From: a bacterium
Lineage (GTDB): Bacteria; Patescibacteriota; Microgenomatia; Daviesbacterales; UBA10151
Direction of reading: 5' to 3'
Assembly (NCBI GenBank): GCA_021790255.1
Contig: JAJYIE010000008.1
Location: forward strand, 1 to 46,142
DNA length: 46,142 nucleotides
The position numbers and the translations under genes were made by a program. Below are positions 36,654-45,567 of this stretch, piece after piece; position 1 is the first letter of the stretch, and each line of letters starts with the position of its first letter. The notes under the pieces were generated by a model. The model saw nothing but the letters and a program-made list of their open reading frames with translations, was not told the origin of the DNA and did not search any database.

Positions 36654-38897
36654 TCAGATTTTCAGCTTTTCCATCTCGCCCCAATTTTTACCCGCCTTCA
36701 CCTCAGCAATCACCGGTACAGAAAGTTCCAGAGCGTGCTCCATTTTGTCCTTGACCATCTTAGCTGTTTCTTCCACCTCATTCGGATTACATTCAAACAA
36801 AAGCTCGTCATGGACCTGGAGGATCATTTGGCACACAGCTCGTGGCGCGTGGCGCGTGGTTTTTTTACCATCTACATCTCTCCCTTCACCTCCCCCAAGC
36901 TCCTTATCTATTTCCACCATTGCTTTTTTGATCATATCCGCTGCCGTACCCTGTACCGAGTGGTTAACAGCTGCCCGCTCTCCAAAGGCCCGGAACGCCC
37001 GGTTAGGGGATGTAAGCTCCGGAATATATCTTTTTCTGCCCCATAGAGTCTTCGCAAAACCGTTCTTGATCGCCTCCTCCAGCGTCCTTGCCATCCAAGC
37101 CTTCACCCGCGGGAACTGTTCAAAATATTCTTCAATATACGCTTTGGCTGTGACGTAATCTACGTCCAGCTGACGGGATAGTGCGCGTGCTCCCTGGCCG
37201 TAAAGGGTGGCAAAGTTCATCGTTTTGCCCACCATCCGCTGGTACTTGCTTACCTCAAGAACCGGCACTTTGAATATCTTGGCAGCCGTGGCAGCATGAA
37301 TATCCACCCCTTCAGCAAAAGCCTTCTTTAGACCAGGATCGTCGGCAAGGTGAGCCATAATTCGCAGCTCAATCTGCGAATAATCCGCAGCCAGCAAAAC
37401 TTTACCTTTGGGGGCAATAAAAGCCTTACGGATATCCGAACCCAGGGTGCCTTTAACGGGTATGTTCTGCAGATTCGGACCCTGCGAGCTGACCCGGCCG
37501 GTGGCCGCTCCTTCCACATTAAAGGTGGAATGAATCCGTCCGTCTTCCCCCACAAAGCGCGGCAGGGCATCAATATAGGTGGAAATCAGCTTAAACAGCT
37601 GGCGGTATTCTAAAATCAGCGATACCACCGAATTGGATTCATACAGTTCGTGAAGTGACTCTTCGTCAGTGGAACGGCCGGTGCGGGTTTTTTTAATAAC
37701 CGGCAATTTTAGTTCATCAAATAAAACCACAGCCAGCTGTTTAGGGCTGTTGAGGTTAAAATTGTGGCCGACCCGGGCGAAGATATCTTTTTCAATCTCC
37801 GCCAACCGTTTTTTAAGCTGCACACCAAGATGTTTTAACAATTTTTGGTCAACTAACACTCCGGTTTTGGTCATCTGCTGTAAGATTGATTCAACCTGGT
37901 GATCAAGATCAGTAGTAGAGAGTTGAGTGCGAGTAGTAGATTGTGGGCTCCCCGTTGTTTTTCTGACTGGGCCATCTTTAGTCATTCTGGCTTGTCCAGA
38001 ATCTGATTCTGGAATGGCTGCGCTCTCCAGAATGATACCTGGTATTCTCTGAATCAGACTTCTAAATTCCAGCTCCTCAAAAAGCTTTTTGACTTTCTCC
38101 CGGTCAAAATCATGCACCCTGCAGGCATAAAGGTTCAACTTCACTGGGATTTCCGTTTCCAGTGTAGCCAGTTTCTTACTCAAAAAAGCGCTGTCTTTGC
38201 CTATCTCAAGAAGACCCCGCAACCTTTCCGGCATCTCTTTTAAGTTTTTGTAAACTTTTTCCAGGGTTGTGTATTGCTGGATCAGTTTGGTCGCTGTAAC
38301 CTCCCCAATCCCGGGCACTCCCGGAATATTGTCCGAAGCATCCCCTGCCAAACCTTTAAAGTCTACTAAACTTTTCGGGTCAAAGCCGAAGCGGGCAGCA
38401 AACTCTTCTTCCCCGTAAAGCCCGACGTCGTTGATGGTTTTTTTGGGCATTAAAACTTTAACCCGCTTATCAATAAGCTGCATAATATCCCGGTCGCCGG
38501 TCAGGATAATAATATCCAAAGCCTTCTCTTTTTTCTCCGCTTGTTTGGCCAGCGCCCCAACCAAATCGTCCGCCTCAAACCCCGGCATTTTATACTCCGG
38601 GATATTTAGAGCTTTTGTGACCTCAAAAACCCGCTCATATTGGACAGTCAAATTCTCGTCAGCCGGACCCCGGTTGGCTTTATAACTTTCGTATTGGGTA
38701 TGGCGAAAGGTTGGGGCTTTCATATCCCAGGTCACTGCGAGATAATCCGGGTGAAGCTCTTCAACTGCCTTAAGAAGCATCGAGGTAAAACCATACACAG
38801 CGTTGACTAACTCACCTTTTGAGGTCGTCAGAAGGGGTGTGGCATGGAAAGCCCGGTGCAATAAGGCATTGCCATCAACCAAAACTAATCTTTTCAT
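36654..38897 (-). CDS. polA: DNA polymerase I (5' nuclease plus polymerase; intermediate exonuclease-like domain absent)
   Basis: MKRLVLVDGNALLHRAFHA, GDASDNIPGVPGIGEVTATKLI, DYSQIELRIMAHL, MVGKTMNFATLYGQGA, QVHDELLFE. Confidence 0.97.
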   Translation of the reverse strand: MKRLVLVDGNALLHRAFHATPLLTTSKGELVNAVYGFTSMLLKAVEELHPDYLAVTWDMKAPTFRHTQYESYKANRGPADENLTVQYERVFEVTKALNIPEYKMPGFEADDLVGALAKQAEKKEKALDIIILTGDRDIMQLIDKRVKVLMPKKTINDVGLYGEEEFAARFGFDPKSLVDFKGLAGDASDNIPGVPGIGEVTATKLIQQYTTLEKVYKNLKEMPERLRGLLEIGKDSAFLSKKLATLETEIPVKLNLYACRVHDFDREKVKKLFEELEFRSLIQRIPGIILESAAIPESDSGQARMTKDGPVRKTTGSPQSTTRTQLSTTDLDHQVESILQQMTKTGVLVDQKLLKHLGVQLKKRLAEIEKDIFARVGHNFNLNSPKQLAVVLFDELKLPVIKKTRTGRSTDEESLHELYESNSVVSLILEYRQLFKLISTYIDALPRFVGEDGRIHSTFNVEGAATGRVSSQGPNLQNIPVKGTLGSDIRKAFIAPKGKVLLAADYSQIELRIMAHLADDPGLKKAFAEGVDIHAATAAKIFKVPVLEVSKYQRMVGKTMNFATLYGQGARALSRQLDVDYVTAKAYIEEYFEQFPRVKAWMARTLEEAIKNGFAKTLWGRKRYIPELTSPNRAFRAFGERAAVNHSVQGTAADMIKKAMVEIDKELGGGEGRDVDGKKTTRHAPRAVCQMILQVHDELLFECNPNEVEETAKMVKDKMEHALELSVPVIAEVKAGKNWGEMEKLKI
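36841..36861. repeat. Heptamer repeat inside polA, adjacent to motif C
   Basis: CGTGGCG/CGTGGCG/CGTGGTT; encodes TTRHAPRA. Confidence 0.85.
37905..38035. repeat. Palindromic ATTCTGG/CCAGAAT cluster plus degenerate heptamers encoding the polA interdomain linker
   Basis: ATTCTGG 37984-37990, CCAGAAT 37996-38002, ATTCTGG 38006-38012, CCAGAAT 38027-38033. Confidence 0.7.
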
Positions 38898-38941
38898 AGA
38901 TAGGTGAATTCTAGCACGAAGGGGGTGACTTTTCTAACCCA

Positions 38942-40084
38942 TTAGGATTGTTTTTTGGCATCCTGCAGTGTTTTTAGCTGTCTGCGGAAGCCAGCTGTTT
39001 GATTCATCTCCTTTAAGAGGTCCGGTATTTGCTCGGTAAATTTTGACTCTATTCCCTGCACCGGCACCCCAGCCCTTTTTAGTGACTGCACACGTCCCCA
39101 TACCATGTAGGAAAGATAGCTTGCTCTCCCTTCCGGCCTCATATCATAAAAATCAGGGTCCTGAAAAATATCGCCTACTAAGTCCCGAATCTTAGGGTCT
39201 ACTCCTTCTAAACTCCACTCGTCTAATGCTGTCAATTTGGCTCCTGCCCTTGGCAAATCCTGCAGGTGCAAAGCATTAACTAAATCATTTTTCAAGCAGT
39301 CCGGGTAGTTAACAGGGTAAGAGTTTTCCAGCTTGACAAAATCTACTAACTCACCAGCCCTGCTCGGGTGTCTGAGCTTTCTTAAAGCACTTTTTTCAAT
39401 TTGCCCAACACGAGCGCCGTGTACTCCCAGCTCCTGCCCGATCTCCTTTAAAGTCCTATCCCGGTCATCTTCTAAACCAAAACGCAGGGTTAGGGTCCTC
39501 TGGTGGCGCTGCGAAAGTCCGGCCAGCACTTTTTTTGTTTGCTGTTTTAAATTGGCAGCTTCGGCCTCTTCTTCAGTTGGATCTGCTGAAGATAAAGCCT
39601 CTCTGCGGAGGGCCTTTCCCACTAAGGTAGAGTTCACTTGGCTCATCGGAATCTCTATACGGACCTGAGTAGGCTGGCTACTATCCCTGGTAAACTCTTC
39701 TAACCAGGCCGGGAAGACTGCCGATATTTCTATCCCCAGGGCTTGAGCTATTTTTTGGGCCGTCTCCTGGCTCGGAAATTTTCTCAAAGTTTCCAGATGA
39801 CTGATTGTAATATTGCTGACTTTGGCCAGCTTGGCTAGTTCATTCTGGCTCAAACCCAATTGCCGCCGGCGGTTATAAAGGGCAGCGTTGTATGGTCCGA
39901 CTTTGAGTCCGATTCCGCTGGATTGTTCACGAGCGTCCTCATTGGCAAGAAGCCAAGCGGCTTCAGACAAGCCAACCTCTTCCCCGAAATAAAGCTTGAG
40001 CGGAAAGCGTTCCCGATTTTGGATATCTGGTTCTAAATTCACTTGCCCCCAAAGTGAATTTTCTGACTCCCGGGAATTATCCAT
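38942..40084 (-). CDS. XRE-type HTH fused to sigma-70 region 4-like domain, with a C-terminal extension
   Basis: LYNRRRQLGLSQNELAKLAKVSNITISHLETLRKFPSQETAQKIAQALGI then LSQRHQRTLTLRFGLEDDRDRTLKEIGQELGVHGARVGQIEKSALRKLRHPSR. Confidence 0.88.
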   Translation of the reverse strand: MDNSRESENSLWGQVNLEPDIQNRERFPLKLYFGEEVGLSEAAWLLANEDAREQSSGIGLKVGPYNAALYNRRRQLGLSQNELAKLAKVSNITISHLETLRKFPSQETAQKIAQALGIEISAVFPAWLEEFTRDSSQPTQVRIEIPMSQVNSTLVGKALRREALSSADPTEEEAEAANLKQQTKKVLAGLSQRHQRTLTLRFGLEDDRDRTLKEIGQELGVHGARVGQIEKSALRKLRHPSRAGELVDFVKLENSYPVNYPDCLKNDLVNALHLQDLPRAGAKLTALDEWSLEGVDPKIRDLVGDIFQDPDFYDMRPEGRASYLSYMVWGRVQSLKRAGVPVQGIESKFTEQIPDLLKEMNQTAGFRRQLKTLQDAKKQS

Positions 40085-40091
40085 AGAGAGT

Positions 40092-40120
40092 ATTATAGGC
40101 CAAATAAAAATAAATTTCAA
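40092..40120 (-). promoter_or_regulatory. Sigma-70-type promoter of XRE-sigma4 gene
   Basis: TTGAAA - 17 bp - TATAAT on the minus strand; ATG begins 7 nt after the -10. Confidence 0.7.
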
Positions 40121-40123
40121 TGC

Positions 40124-41929
40124 TCAACTTTTCAACTCACTTTGGTGGACGATTTCAGTATAGTAACCGTTTTTCTTCAGAAGCTGAGCGTGGGTTCCGT
40201 GCTCAACAAGCCTGCCCTTTTCCATCACCAATATCTGGTCTGCCCGCTGGACAGTTGAAAGCCTGTGGGCGATGACAATCTTGGTAAGCGAGCGCTCCCT
40301 GGAAATATCCTGTAGGGCCTGCTGAATGGAGGCCTCAGAAATCGTATCCAGGTGTGAGGTCGGCTCATCCATAATTAAAATTTTCGGCTCGGCAAAAAGT
40401 GCCCTAGCAATGGCCAGCCGCTGCTTTTGACCTCCGGAAAGCTTCACTCCTCGCTCCCCCACCTCAGTATGATAACCCCGCTCAAACTCCATAATAAATC
40501 CATGGGCGTGAGCCAGTTTGGCCGCCCGGATAACTTCCTCGCATACAGCCAGAAACGTGGTTTTACCAGCACCGTAAGCGATAATCTCCCAGATCTGCCT
40601 GTTTGGCACCGGTGAGTCCTGGAAAACTACCGCTGTTGCTTTGCGGAAAGCATCGATATCCAGCAGGCGCAGATCATATTGGCCGTCCACGACAATGCTG
40701 CCCCGGGACGGATCATAGTAACGGCTGATTAGTTTGGCGATTGTGGACTTGCCGGAACCGGATTTGCCAACAATGGCCGTAAACGAACCTTCAGGCACGG
40801 TAAAGCTGACATTTTTCAGCACCCGGCGTTTGTTATATACAGAGCTTGCCCCGGTTTTACCGGGATAGGCGAACGTAACGTGCTTAAAGGCCAGCTGGCC
40901 GCCAATCTGCTCCGGTATAACCGGGTGCTCGGCATTTCTCACCGTCGGGGTCTTCTGCAGCAATGTGGTAATACGCCCTGCCGGTTCGGCTGCATCAACA
41001 GCCCGCTCATAAATTTTCCCCAGCCGATAGATATTAGAATAAGCTCGTTCAATCAAGGTAATTAAAAAAACCAGGCTTCCTACGCTCAAATGCCCGTTTC
41101 GGATTTCCATTATTCCCATGACAAGTAAGGTGACATAGAATACCTCCACAATGACGTTGCGGCCAGCTCCTGAGATAACATGGCGGGTATACTCTTTCAC
41201 TGAAATACTGTGGATAAGATCCTGCAGGGTCAGGAACGAGCGTTCCTCGCGTTTTTCCTGGGCAAAGGCTTTAACCACGGTAATATTTGTAACCACATCG
41301 CCGATCTCACCGGAGGCGAGATCATAAACGTCATGGCGCCTGCTTCGAAGCTTCCTGGTTGATTCATACGTTTTAAAGGTAATCATCAGGAACGGAATCA
41401 GTGAAAGGGTAAAAACCAGCCCGATCCGCCAGTTGGTCAGGGCGATCATTCCCGAGGTGATCAAAAGCTGCAACACAATCGGCTGAAAGGTCCAGGCGTA
41501 GTCGGCAAGTAAATTAACTATCCGGTCTGTCCCCTTGTTAATGATATTAATCTTGGTCCCGGTATTCTCCTTTTCATGATAATCAAGGGAAAGCTCCAAA
41601 AGCTTGGAAAAAGCAGCCGAGTTGATGTGGTGTTCCGCGCTCCAGATCAGCCGGAAAATAGCGATATCCGTTATATAGTCAATAGCCAGTGATATTAAGC
41701 GAATGCCTGCCAAGCCGCCGATTACAAAAAGCGCTGTTTGCAGGGTCAAAATCCCGTTTGTTTTAATCAAAAGGTCCAAAATCCGCCCGAAAATGTACGG
41801 CCCACCCATCCGCACAAACTCAAAAGCGGCCGTCATCGCTAAAACTTTATATAAATCAGCATGGAAGGGCTTAAGCAATTGCCAGATCCTGCCGATTACG
41901 TTGTTAGTCATTCTTTTTCTCTTTTTCAT
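40124..41929 (-). CDS. ABC transporter, fused permease/ATPase (exporter type)
   Basis: TM domain, GKSGSGKSTIAKLISRYYDPSRGSIVVDG (Walker A), VKLSGGQKQRLAIARALFAEPKILIMDEPTSHLD. Confidence 0.95.
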   Translation of the reverse strand: MKKRKRMTNNVIGRIWQLLKPFHADLYKVLAMTAAFEFVRMGGPYIFGRILDLLIKTNGILTLQTALFVIGGLAGIRLISLAIDYITDIAIFRLIWSAEHHINSAAFSKLLELSLDYHEKENTGTKINIINKGTDRIVNLLADYAWTFQPIVLQLLITSGMIALTNWRIGLVFTLSLIPFLMITFKTYESTRKLRSRRHDVYDLASGEIGDVVTNITVVKAFAQEKREERSFLTLQDLIHSISVKEYTRHVISGAGRNVIVEVFYVTLLVMGIMEIRNGHLSVGSLVFLITLIERAYSNIYRLGKIYERAVDAAEPAGRITTLLQKTPTVRNAEHPVIPEQIGGQLAFKHVTFAYPGKTGASSVYNKRRVLKNVSFTVPEGSFTAIVGKSGSGKSTIAKLISRYYDPSRGSIVVDGQYDLRLLDIDAFRKATAVVFQDSPVPNRQIWEIIAYGAGKTTFLAVCEEVIRAAKLAHAHGFIMEFERGYHTEVGERGVKLSGGQKQRLAIARALFAEPKILIMDEPTSHLDTISEASIQQALQDISRERSLTKIVIAHRLSTVQRADQILVMEKGRLVEHGTHAQLLKKNGYYTEIVHQSELKS

Positions 41930-41944
41930 ATATCCTTTTAAACC

Positions 41945-41972
41945 ATTAAAAAACCAGCCTTTCGGCTGGTTT
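41945..41972 (-). terminator. Rho-independent terminator downstream of ftsH
   Basis: Minus strand AAACCAGCC-GAAA-GGCTGGTTTTTT; 9-bp stem, GNRA-type loop, T-tract. Confidence 0.9.
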
Positions 41973-42170
41973 CTGCGTTCTATACAAAATCTATCCTTTT
42001 AACTCCCCCACTCCCATTTTTGCAACGCAAAAACCTGCCATTTTACAGGCAAACCGCCCCAATTTCTCGGGGTAACGGAAATATTCACTTGTAAGTTGCT
42101 TTTAAGCATAAAATTGCAAAGCTTTTTAAGTTTAAAAGGAATTGCCTGGTTTGTCAACTATGGGATTAGT

Positions 42171-44033
42171 TCATGCAGAAACTGTGGCCAGGGCAGGCTT
42201 AGATCCGACAATCTTTTCAAATTCATCGCTGTCTAAAGTTTCTTTTTCCAATAAAGCTTTAGCCACTTTATCCAGTTGAGCTGTATGCTTTAGCAAAATG
42301 ACTTTTGCCTGGCTGAAAGCAGCATCAATAATCTTTTTGACCTCGGTATCCACCTTACCCAGCATCTGCTCAGAAACACCATTACCCTCCTCCGGCATTC
42401 TTCCCCATAACCCGAAGACTGAACGGGGCTTGAGGCTGATCGGACCAAGCTCAGACATACCATAGGTGGTGACCATATCCTGAACAATATCCGTGGCTAC
42501 CTGTAAATCGGCAGCCGCGCCTGTTGAAATGTCGTGAAAAACCATCTCCTCGGCCGCCATCCCACCCATGGCCGTGGCAATCTGTTGCAGCAGGCGGGAC
42601 TTACGCTCATTGGAACGATCCTCTGTCGGGGGAAACATCGTCTGCCCGCCTGATTCGCCACGAGCAACAATAGAGATACGGTGCACCGGGTCTACCCCCG
42701 GCAGATAATGACCAACCACGGCATGGCCGGCTTCATGGTACGCAGCCAGTTTGCGGTCATCCTCTGTTTGCATCCTCTTGCGCTGCGGACCAAGCTTAAC
42801 TTTGGTCGCCGCCTCTTCCAGATCTACTGTGTCGATGGCTTTTTTATTTTCCCGAGCCGCCAGGATTGCCGATTCATTGAGCATATTGGCCAAATCCGCT
42901 CCAGAGAAACCGACGGTGCGCCGGGCTAATCTTTCCACATCCACCTCCTTGGCAAAAGGTTTGCCTCGCATATGCAGAGTAATAATGGCTTTTCGCTCCG
43001 GCAGATCCGGTAGATTCAAAACCACCCGGCGGTCAAACCGCCCGGGTCTTACCAGCGCCGGATCCAAAAGGTCCGGCCGGTTGGTGGCGCCGATGACAAT
43101 TACCTGTTCATTGGGAGCAAAGCCGTCCATCTCCACTAAGATTTGATTTAAAGTCTGCTCCCGCTCATCATGGCCTCCTGACATCCCAAAACCACGAGCT
43201 CTGCCAATTGACTCAATTTCGTCAATGAAAATAATTGACGGTGCACTCTTTTTGGCCTGGGCAAACATGTCCCGCACCCGGGCAGCCCCTACTCCCACCA
43301 GCATTTCCATAAACTCTGAACCGGCAATTGAGAAAAACGGGACACCGGCTTCTCCTGCTACCGCCCGCGAAAGCAGGGTCTTGCCGGTTCCCGGCGGACC
43401 CACCAAAAGCACTCCTTTGGGGATTCGGGCACCGATATCACGGTATTTTTGCGGCTGCTTTAAGAAATCAACAATTTCCTCAAGCTCTTTTTTGGCCTCA
43501 TCCACTCCTGCCACATCAGAAAAGCGGATGCGGGGCTGGTCTTTGGAAAAAACCCTAGCCCGGCTTTGGCCAAAGCTGAAAATGGAGTTGCCAGCTTCCC
43601 TGGCTTGGCGGAAGATGAGTACAAAAAATCCGACCATCAAAAGAATCGGCACAATTGTACCCAGAAGCGAAACCCACCCCTGCTGCCAGGAAGTATCTTC
43701 GATGGTTGTGGGTACTGTTGAGGGGTCAACGTTGGAATCTTTCAGAAGCTGGGAAATTGACTCAGAGCTTTCCTTACGGGCAGTTACATCCGGCTGCTTG
43801 TTATTTTTAAATTTTGCCGTTACCTGGTCGCCGGAAACCGTCAAAGAAGCAACCTGGCCGGTTTTAACATCAGCAATAATTTGTGAAATCGGCACTTCCG
43901 TGCTGGGCTGACCTCCTCCGGAGAGGTTAACAAAAAAAACCAGGGCCACAAAACCAATCAGCAGATAGATTAAAAATCCCCTCAGAGCCCCCCAAATTTT
44001 TTTTGAGTTTATTTTCCGTTTCCCGTTAGCCAT
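42171..44033 (-). CDS. ftsH: ATP-dependent zinc metalloprotease FtsH
   Basis: [46 protein letters not shown] region, [14 protein letters not shown] (HEXXH). Confidence 0.97.
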   Translation of the reverse strand: MANGKRKINSKKIWGALRGFLIYLLIGFVALVFFVNLSGGGQPSTEVPISQIIADVKTGQVASLTVSGDQVTAKFKNNKQPDVTARKESSESISQLLKDSNVDPSTVPTTIEDTSWQQGWVSLLGTIVPILLMVGFFVLIFRQAREAGNSIFSFGQSRARVFSKDQPRIRFSDVAGVDEAKKELEEIVDFLKQPQKYRDIGARIPKGVLLVGPPGTGKTLLSRAVAGEAGVPFFSIAGSEFMEMLVGVGAARVRDMFAQAKKSAPSIIFIDEIESIGRARGFGMSGGHDEREQTLNQILVEMDGFAPNEQVIVIGATNRPDLLDPALVRPGRFDRRVVLNLPDLPERKAIITLHMRGKPFAKEVDVERLARRTVGFSGADLANMLNESAILAARENKKAIDTVDLEEAATKVKLGPQRKRMQTEDDRKLAAYHEAGHAVVGHYLPGVDPVHRISIVARGESGGQTMFPPTEDRSNERKSRLLQQIATAMGGMAAEEMVFHDISTGAAADLQVATDIVQDMVTTYGMSELGPISLKPRSVFGLWGRMPEEGNGVSEQMLGKVDTEVKKIIDAAFSQAKVILLKHTAQLDKVAKALLEKETLDSDEFEKIVGSKPALATVSA

Positions 44034-44154
44034 AGCAAGACTCCCAAACACGCAATTTTAGCATATTTAGCCTCAAAAAACACTTGTTAATCAGGTTTTT
44101 CCCGCTTCTGCTATCTTTTGGATTGTATCCTGTTCGGCAAAGCAAATCAATGAT

Positions 44155-44475
44155 TCAACGTACTAAAGTACCGTTGGGAACCTTGTGGGATGGCCTCAGG
44201 CAGATAGGCTTTTTTGCATTGGCACAAAGGATCATCCCCTGTGACTCAAAACCCATCATCACCCTAGGCTGCAAATTAGCGGCAAAGATAAACTGTCTGC
44301 CGACTAAACTTTCCGATTTGTAGTATAGCTTGAGGCCGGCCAAAACCTGGCGGGGCTTTTCCTCCCCCAAATCCACCATCATTTTAATCAGCTTCTCTGA
44401 TCCATCCACTGCCTCCGCAGCCAGCACTGTTCCGGCTTTCATTTCTAGTTTGGCAAATTCGTCAATAGTAACCAT
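44155..44475 (-). CDS. Stand-alone tRNA-binding domain protein (MetRS C-terminal/CsaA-like)
   Basis: FAKLEMKAGTVLAAEAVDGSEKLIKMMVDLGEEKPRQVLAGLKLYY..GRQFIFAANLQPRVMMGFESQGMIL. Confidence 0.88.
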   Translation of the reverse strand: MVTIDEFAKLEMKAGTVLAAEAVDGSEKLIKMMVDLGEEKPRQVLAGLKLYYKSESLVGRQFIFAANLQPRVMMGFESQGMILCANAKKPICLRPSHKVPNGTLVR

Positions 44476-44520
44476 CTTTTTAAATTATTCTGAGTAAATA
44501 TTATATCCTATATGTGTTAT

Positions 44521-45525
44521 CTAGCCCAGCCCAATCTTATTTTTTACTTCCCGCAATTTCGGTTCAGCAATCTGACGAGCTTTTTCGGCACCTTCGGCTA
44601 AGATTTTTTCCAAAGTTCCGGGATCCCCCATCAACTGGTGATATTTATCCTGCAAAGGCTTTAACCCGGCGATGACTACTTCAGCCAGTTCTTCCTTAAG
44701 CTGGCTGTAATTTTTATCGGCAAACTTAGACTCAATTTCCGGACGGGTCAGGCCGGAAAAAATTTCGTAAATTTCTAGCAGGTTGTATAACCCGGGCCTG
44801 CTTTGGTCAAAACGGATTTCAGTCAACGAGTCTGTAGTTGCTCTGGCGAAGGCAGCGCGGATTTGCTCTGGGGAATCCAGCAGATGAACAGCGTGGCCCA
44901 GCTTGAAATTGGACTTGCTCATTTTGACTGTAGGATCATCAAGCCCCATAATCCTAGCTCCCACCTTAGGCACCACCGCCTCCGGCAGCTTAAAGGTCGG
45001 ACCATAAATATTATTAAAGCGCTGAGCGATATTGCGGGCCAACTCCACATGCTGTTTTTGGTCCTCCCCTACTGGTACCTCATCGGTGTCATAAAGCAGG
45101 ATATCAGCCGCCATCAGCGCCGGGTAATCCAGTAAACCGGTACTGACCGACTCTTTATTTTCGGATTTTTCCTTAAATTGAGTCATCTTGAGCATCCAGC
45201 CGATCGGAGTATAACAGTTTAAAATCCAGGCCAACTCGGTATGAGCCGGAATATGCGACTGGACAAAGATGATCGATTTTTGAAAATCAATTCCGGCGGC
45301 CACGTAGAGGCCGGCCAGCTCCCTAATTTTGCCTTTCAGCTCTTTGGGGTCTTGGGGAACGGTGATAGCATGCAGATCAACAATGCAAAAAATATTATCT
45401 TTCTCTTCCTGAGAAGCCACCCATTGCTTCAGCACTCCCACAAAATTCCCAATGTGTAAATTGCCCGATGGCTGAATGCCGGAAAATACCCGCTTTTTGC
45501 TTATCTTGAGCCTGTCGAAAGACAT
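44521..45525 (-). CDS. trpS: Tryptophanyl-tRNA synthetase
   Basis: SGIQPSGNLHIGNFVGVLKQWV, CYTPIGWMLKMTQFKEKS, GLDDPTVKMSKSN (KMSKS). Confidence 0.97.
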   Translation of the reverse strand: MSFDRLKISKKRVFSGIQPSGNLHIGNFVGVLKQWVASQEEKDNIFCIVDLHAITVPQDPKELKGKIRELAGLYVAAGIDFQKSIIFVQSHIPAHTELAWILNCYTPIGWMLKMTQFKEKSENKESVSTGLLDYPALMAADILLYDTDEVPVGEDQKQHVELARNIAQRFNNIYGPTFKLPEAVVPKVGARIMGLDDPTVKMSKSNFKLGHAVHLLDSPEQIRAAFARATTDSLTEIRFDQSRPGLYNLLEIYEIFSGLTRPEIESKFADKNYSQLKEELAEVVIAGLKPLQDKYHQLMGDPGTLEKILAEGAEKARQIAEPKLREVKNKIGLG

Positions 45526-45567
45526 GGCTTAAATATACCACGTTCAGGAAGACATTGTCGACAAAAA

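Noticed and set aside
616-38035. CRISPR array interpretation of the short repeats
   Set aside because: Units are 7 bp, contiguous, with no spacers and no cas genes.
38942-40120. Annotation of 38942..40084 as a primary or alternative sigma factor
   Set aside because: Only region 4 (plus part of the 3.2-like linker) is recognisable; region 2 is absent and replaced by an XRE domain.
43225-43911. 228-aa plus-strand ORF opposite ftsH
   Set aside because: Fully antisense to a well-conserved FtsH ATPase; its composition is explained by the shadow of the minus-strand codons.
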